Source: an uncultured Terrimonas sp.
GTDB lineage: Bacteria > Bacteroidota > Bacteroidia > Chitinophagales > Chitinophagaceae
Assembly (NCBI GenBank): GCA_946886925.1
Contig: CAMPJQ010000134.1
Coordinates: 1-7,194, forward strand
Direction of reading: 5' to 3'
Length of the DNA: 7,194 nt
Positions 4,327 to 7,194 of this stretch are shown piece by piece. The notes beneath the pieces were generated by a model. It was not told where the DNA came from. It did not search any database and saw only the letters and a program-made list of their open reading frames with translations. Position numbers and translations under genes: made by a program. Position 1 is the first letter of the stretch. Every line of letters starts with the position of its first letter.

Positions 4327-6251
4327 CCCCCTACCCTTACTCTTTTATTAAAAACCAACTTATCGCCCACATATACTTTTAAATAATAACGCTGCGCCGG
4401 CCGGTACGATAAATCGTAAGTAAATACCCCTTCTTTTACTGCTTCGTACACATGTTCTTCTATTACCTCATTGCCGGGATCGGTAACCAGTCGCACGGTC
4501 ACTTTTTGAAGGCTGTTGCCAAAATAATCCATCGTGGTTTTGCCATTGGTGCGCGTTGGAAATACACCGATAGCCGGTACCGGATCCGGCAAAGCCAATG
4601 CTGTGGTATCGGCTGATACTTCAAAACTGTAATAGATATCACTGCCAAAATCCGAATCAAAATGCTTCAGCAATTGCCCTTTCCTATCCAGAAGGCGTGC
4701 TAAGCCTCTCCCTCCACGATTGTTAAACCAAAACTCCAGGCCGTTATCCGCTGTATCTTTTAACAGCAGTTCATAACATCCCGGCGCCAGATGAAGTGTA
4801 TCCCTATAGTCGGTTTCAGCTTCCAGGGAACCCAAAGGTCTTTCAAACATTATTTTGCCATTGCTGTTCTTTACAACATACGCGTTTTGCTGCGGCTGTT
4901 TATTGGTGCGTAAATAAAATACCAGTTCACCGCCATGCACAGGCGCTTTTGTAAATACCGTTTGCATGGTATTATCGGTGCCGTTGGCATCCTTTTTTCC
5001 ACTGGGACCGGTAATCGATACGCTGAAAATATTTTCACCTGTATTTCCCTGCACTTCACCTGGCAACCCTATAACTGCTTGCTGATTAAACAACAGGTTG
5101 CCTTTCCATACATATTTCTGCTTGCTTAAGTCATCTGTACCATACTCAATTGTACATTGTGTAAGCGGCTTACTTCCCATATTTCGTATTACGATTATGG
5201 GCTGTGTGCAGGACGGGTTTTTACGAAGATGTCTTTGGGTATTGGTGGGAGCAATAATATCTTCAATGGCCACATCATGTTGCACCGGGGGCTTTTTATA
5301 CTGAATGAGATAAGCACTGATGCGCTCATTGGCACTGGGATTAGCGGTTACATAGGGCTCCATATTAATATCTATCGTATGTTCCGCACCGTTAGCAACA
5401 GGCAGATCAAACACATCGGGCTGCTGCAGGTAGCCTGGACACCAGTATGCGCGGTCTATAAGCCAGGTACCTGCCTGCGGGTATAGAGGATTATCTCCGC
5501 ATTTTTTCCAGATATCTCTTTTGTCAATCATTTTCCCGTCGAACCAAAGTTCGCGGTAGTGGCTGCAGAACTCACCACAACCATTGGCATCCATGCCATG
5601 CCCTGTCTGAAAAATAAGGATGCGTGCATGCCGTGTATTTTTTCCGGCAACAAAAGAAACCGGTTTTAATTGTTCTTCTATGGGTTGAGTACTGTCGCCG
5701 TACGGAAAGCTGCCATCATACAATTTAAGAATGGAAACAGGTTCCAGCACCGGCTTTCCTTCAACGATCTCAAAGGTTACGGTGATCTTCCATCCCCTGT
5801 CGTTATTGGGTTCATAGCCCGTATGCTCGTATTCAATTTCAACGCTGTCCCGCAGCAATAAACTAAAATCGGTAATGTCTGCTTTCCAGTCAAAGCTCCA
5901 GTCCTGCCCAAATGCACCGCCGTAAGGTGTAAGCATTCTTCCGATAGGATAATCCAGGGACGGGCTGTTAACGCCTCCTTTTCTGCGTATATAAATATGA
6001 TCTAAGTAATCCCAGTCTGCACAACGCAATGAATCGGGACAGCCGAAAGTAACCAGCAGGTTAATCCTACGTACCGGCAATTTTGTTGAGGGAAATACCG
6101 CCCACTGCCGGTAGGTTTTCACACCTTTGGCCGGGTCGGTAACCACTACGGTTTGGTCGTGTGAAACAACACGGATAGTATCGCCTGTTTTTGACCAGAG
6201 CAGGGAAATGCCGCAAAAGAGCAATACAATAGATAACAACGTTGCTTTCAT
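4323..6251 (-). CDS. Secreted PNGase F-type peptide:N-glycosidase, T9SS cargo
   Basis: Enzymes of this family cut the amide bond between asparagine and the first GlcNAc of N-glycans. Numbering from the upstream ATG at 6266 (647 residues), the PNGase F core spans ~30-325. CADWDYLDHIYI (82-93) corresponds to the active-site region with D86. SVEIEYEHTG holds E147 and GCGEFC holds E232; these match D60, E118 and E206 of the Elizabethkingia enzyme by my own alignment. Six cysteines (76/82, 230/234, 256/276) fit its three disulfides. Residues ~331-440 look like an Ig/CARDB-type beta domain. Residues ~445-550 are another beta domain (DNGLEFWFNNRGGRG). Residues ~565-645 resemble a degenerate type IX sorting domain (IGVFPTRTNG onward). 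MKATLLSIVLLFCGISLLWS at residue 6 is a signal peptide, so ATG 6251 is preferred; neither start has a Shine-Dalgarno. The native enzyme is about half this size, and the extension is the unusual part. Confidence 0.88.
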   Translation of the reverse strand: MKATLLSIVLLFCGISLLWSKTGDTIRVVSHDQTVVVTDPAKGVKTYRQWAVFPSTKLPVRRINLLVTFGCPDSLRCADWDYLDHIYIRRKGGVNSPSLDYPIGRMLTPYGGAFGQDWSFDWKADITDFSLLLRDSVEIEYEHTGYEPNNDRGWKITVTFEIVEGKPVLEPVSILKLYDGSFPYGDSTQPIEEQLKPVSFVAGKNTRHARILIFQTGHGMDANGCGEFCSHYRELWFDGKMIDKRDIWKKCGDNPLYPQAGTWLIDRAYWCPGYLQQPDVFDLPVANGAEHTIDINMEPYVTANPSANERISAYLIQYKKPPVQHDVAIEDIIAPTNTQRHLRKNPSCTQPIIVIRNMGSKPLTQCTIEYGTDDLSKQKYVWKGNLLFNQQAVIGLPGEVQGNTGENIFSVSITGPSGKKDANGTDNTMQTVFTKAPVHGGELVFYLRTNKQPQQNAYVVKNSNGKIMFERPLGSLEAETDYRDTLHLAPGCYELLLKDTADNGLEFWFNNRGGRGLARLLDRKGQLLKHFDSDFGSDIYYSFEVSADTTALALPDPVPAIGVFPTRTNGKTTMDYFGNSLQKVTVRLVTDPGNEVIEEHVYEAVKEGVFTYDLSYRPAQRYYLKVYVGDKLVFNKRVRVGG

Positions 6252-6328
6252 ACAAGAATCAACCATTCTGAATTTTTCAAATAAGACGGCCCAATCTCAG
6301 GTACGCAGTCATACAGGCAAAAACTGAT

Positions 6329-7194
6329 TTATACCAACGCTACCACCTTGCCGGTACGCACCGATTCATCACAGGCAAAAGCAATCCGCAGGCTGTTAAC
6401 CGCATCTTCCATATGATTGGTTAAATCAATATCTTCGTTTATGGCTTTCAGAAAGTAAAGTTGTTCGCGGTCGCACAGTTCCTGGTGGCCGGGCTCATCT
6501 TCTAAGTTGATCCATTCATCTTCCCTGGCGAATTTTTCATTAACATCTAATTCCGCATGATGCACCAGCAGGGATTCTGTTTTGGTATGCGCATCTATGG
6601 AATCAGATTTGCCGCTTGCTCCCGCTGTTTTGGCAACAATGGAAACCGATCCTTTCGGACCAATTACATCTTTTACAAAAAATGCTGTTTCACTGATCAT
6701 GGGACCCCATCCTGCTTCATACCATCCTACCGATCCGTCTTCAAAACGGATCTGCAATTGTCCGTAATTGTAATTGCCCGCCGGGATCTCTTCGGTTAAC
6801 CGCGCTCCTATTGCATATACCTGCAGCGGTTTTGATCGGGTCATCTGGCACATCACATCTATATAATGCACGCCGCAGTCAACAATAGGGCTCAGCGATT
6901 TCATGAGATTCCGGTGCAGTGTCCACATTTTTCCGCTGCTTTGCTGGTTCAGGTTCATCCGGATGGCCAAAGGTTTACCGAGCTTATGCGCTTCTATAAT
7001 AAACCGTTCCCACGAAGGATGATGCCGGAGTATATATCCAACCACAACTTTTTTATTATACCTGCGTGCTGTTTCCGCTACACGTTCAGCGGCAGCAACA
7101 GAATCGGCTATTGGTTTTTCTACAAATACATGAGCGCCATTTTTCATAGCCTTAATGGCAAATCTTTCATGCGTATCCGGATAAGTTGATATAC
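6329..7194 (-). CDS. Gfo/Idh/MocA oxidoreductase, 5' end outside window
   Basis: This is an NAD(P)-dependent sugar-type dehydrogenase family member, of which the last ~287 residues are present. In frame from the window edge it reads ISTYPDTHERFAIKAMKNGA then HVFVEKPIADS. The EKP motif, whose lysine is usually catalytic, closes the Rossmann domain, so the internal ATG at 7147 is not the true start. The C-terminal alpha/beta domain carries DCGVHYIDVM, with the aspartate and histidine typical of the active site, and GSVGWYEAGWGPM in the sheet. The missing part should be roughly 80-100 residues including the dinucleotide-binding GxGxxG. It ends 62-77 nt before the PNGase F-like gene on the same strand, so cotranscription is possible. 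The substrate cannot be told; the family also includes NAD-dependent glycosidases (GH109), which is an alternative. Confidence 0.9.
   Translation of the reverse strand, partial: ISTYPDTHERFAIKAMKNGAHVFVEKPIADSVAAAERVAETARRYNKKVVVGYILRHHPSWERFIIEAHKLGKPLAIRMNLNQQSSGKMWTLHRNLMKSLSPIVDCGVHYIDVMCQMTRSKPLQVYAIGARLTEEIPAGNYNYGQLQIRFEDGSVGWYEAGWGPMISETAFFVKDVIGPKGSVSIVAKTAGASGKSDSIDAHTKTESLLVHHAELDVNEKFAREDEWINLEDEPGHQELCDREQLYFLKAINEDIDLTNHMEDAVNSLRIAFACDESVRTGKVVALV

Noticed and set aside
4935..5486. Plus-strand open frames inside the PNGase F-like gene
   Set aside because: They are shadows of the 647-residue gene, which has catalytic residues and domains in order.
7102..7147. ATG at 7147 as the start of the oxidoreductase
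   Set aside because: In-frame sequence upstream to the window edge continues the Rossmann-domain homology, so the true start lies outside.

Overview
The window looks like Bacteroidota DNA, most likely from the Chitinophagaceae/Sphingobacteriia side. The clues are two promoters of the TAnnTTTG type with a TTTG about 21 bp upstream, a secreted protein with a probable type IX secretion C-terminal domain, a tyrosine recombinase of the Bacteroidetes type, and remnants resembling a Bacteroidetes conjugation (tra) operon. Taxonomy below phylum is inference.

Left part (1-2209): a 489-residue protein (116-1585, +) joins an AbiEi-type antitoxin/winged-helix N-terminus to a C-terminal Fic AMP-transferase domain. 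The Fic domain carries both the full catalytic motif and an intrinsic inhibitory motif. The promoter overlaps or abuts two near-identical 15-bp direct repeats set 31 bp (about three helical turns) apart, a good candidate operator for autoregulation. A 620-bp gene-free stretch follows. It is rich in inverted repeats and ends in a probable intrinsic terminator.

Middle part (2210-3850): the eroded remnant of an integrative/conjugative element. A small membrane protein gene is split by two compensating single-base frameshifts (2210-2659). Next comes what looks like only the first ~25 codons of a DUF4134/TraE-like pilin-type gene (2695-~2770). This abuts, tail to head on the opposite strand, a tyrosine integrase (3733-~2769) that has lost its catalytic C-terminus and carries one further frameshift. 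The junction near 2768 is a deletion or rearrangement scar. Just upstream of the integrase start lie two imperfect tRNA T-arm-like copies (3811-3824, 3834-3847), a likely attachment site.

Right part (3850-7194): apparently ordinary chromosome, all on the minus strand. It holds an intact tRNA-Pro(TGG) with its own promoter and terminator; an 8-bp-period tandem repeat; a secreted PNGase F-type peptide:N-glycosidase with the catalytic acids and six cysteines in place and a long C-terminal extension; and the C-terminal ~287 residues of a Gfo/Idh/MocA oxidoreductase whose start lies beyond the window. The last two genes are co-directional, 60-80 nt apart, and both compatible with glycan metabolism.

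The most interesting points are the self-contained antitoxin-Fic fusion with its repeat operator and the fossil element beside it, of which the Fic gene may be the surviving cargo.
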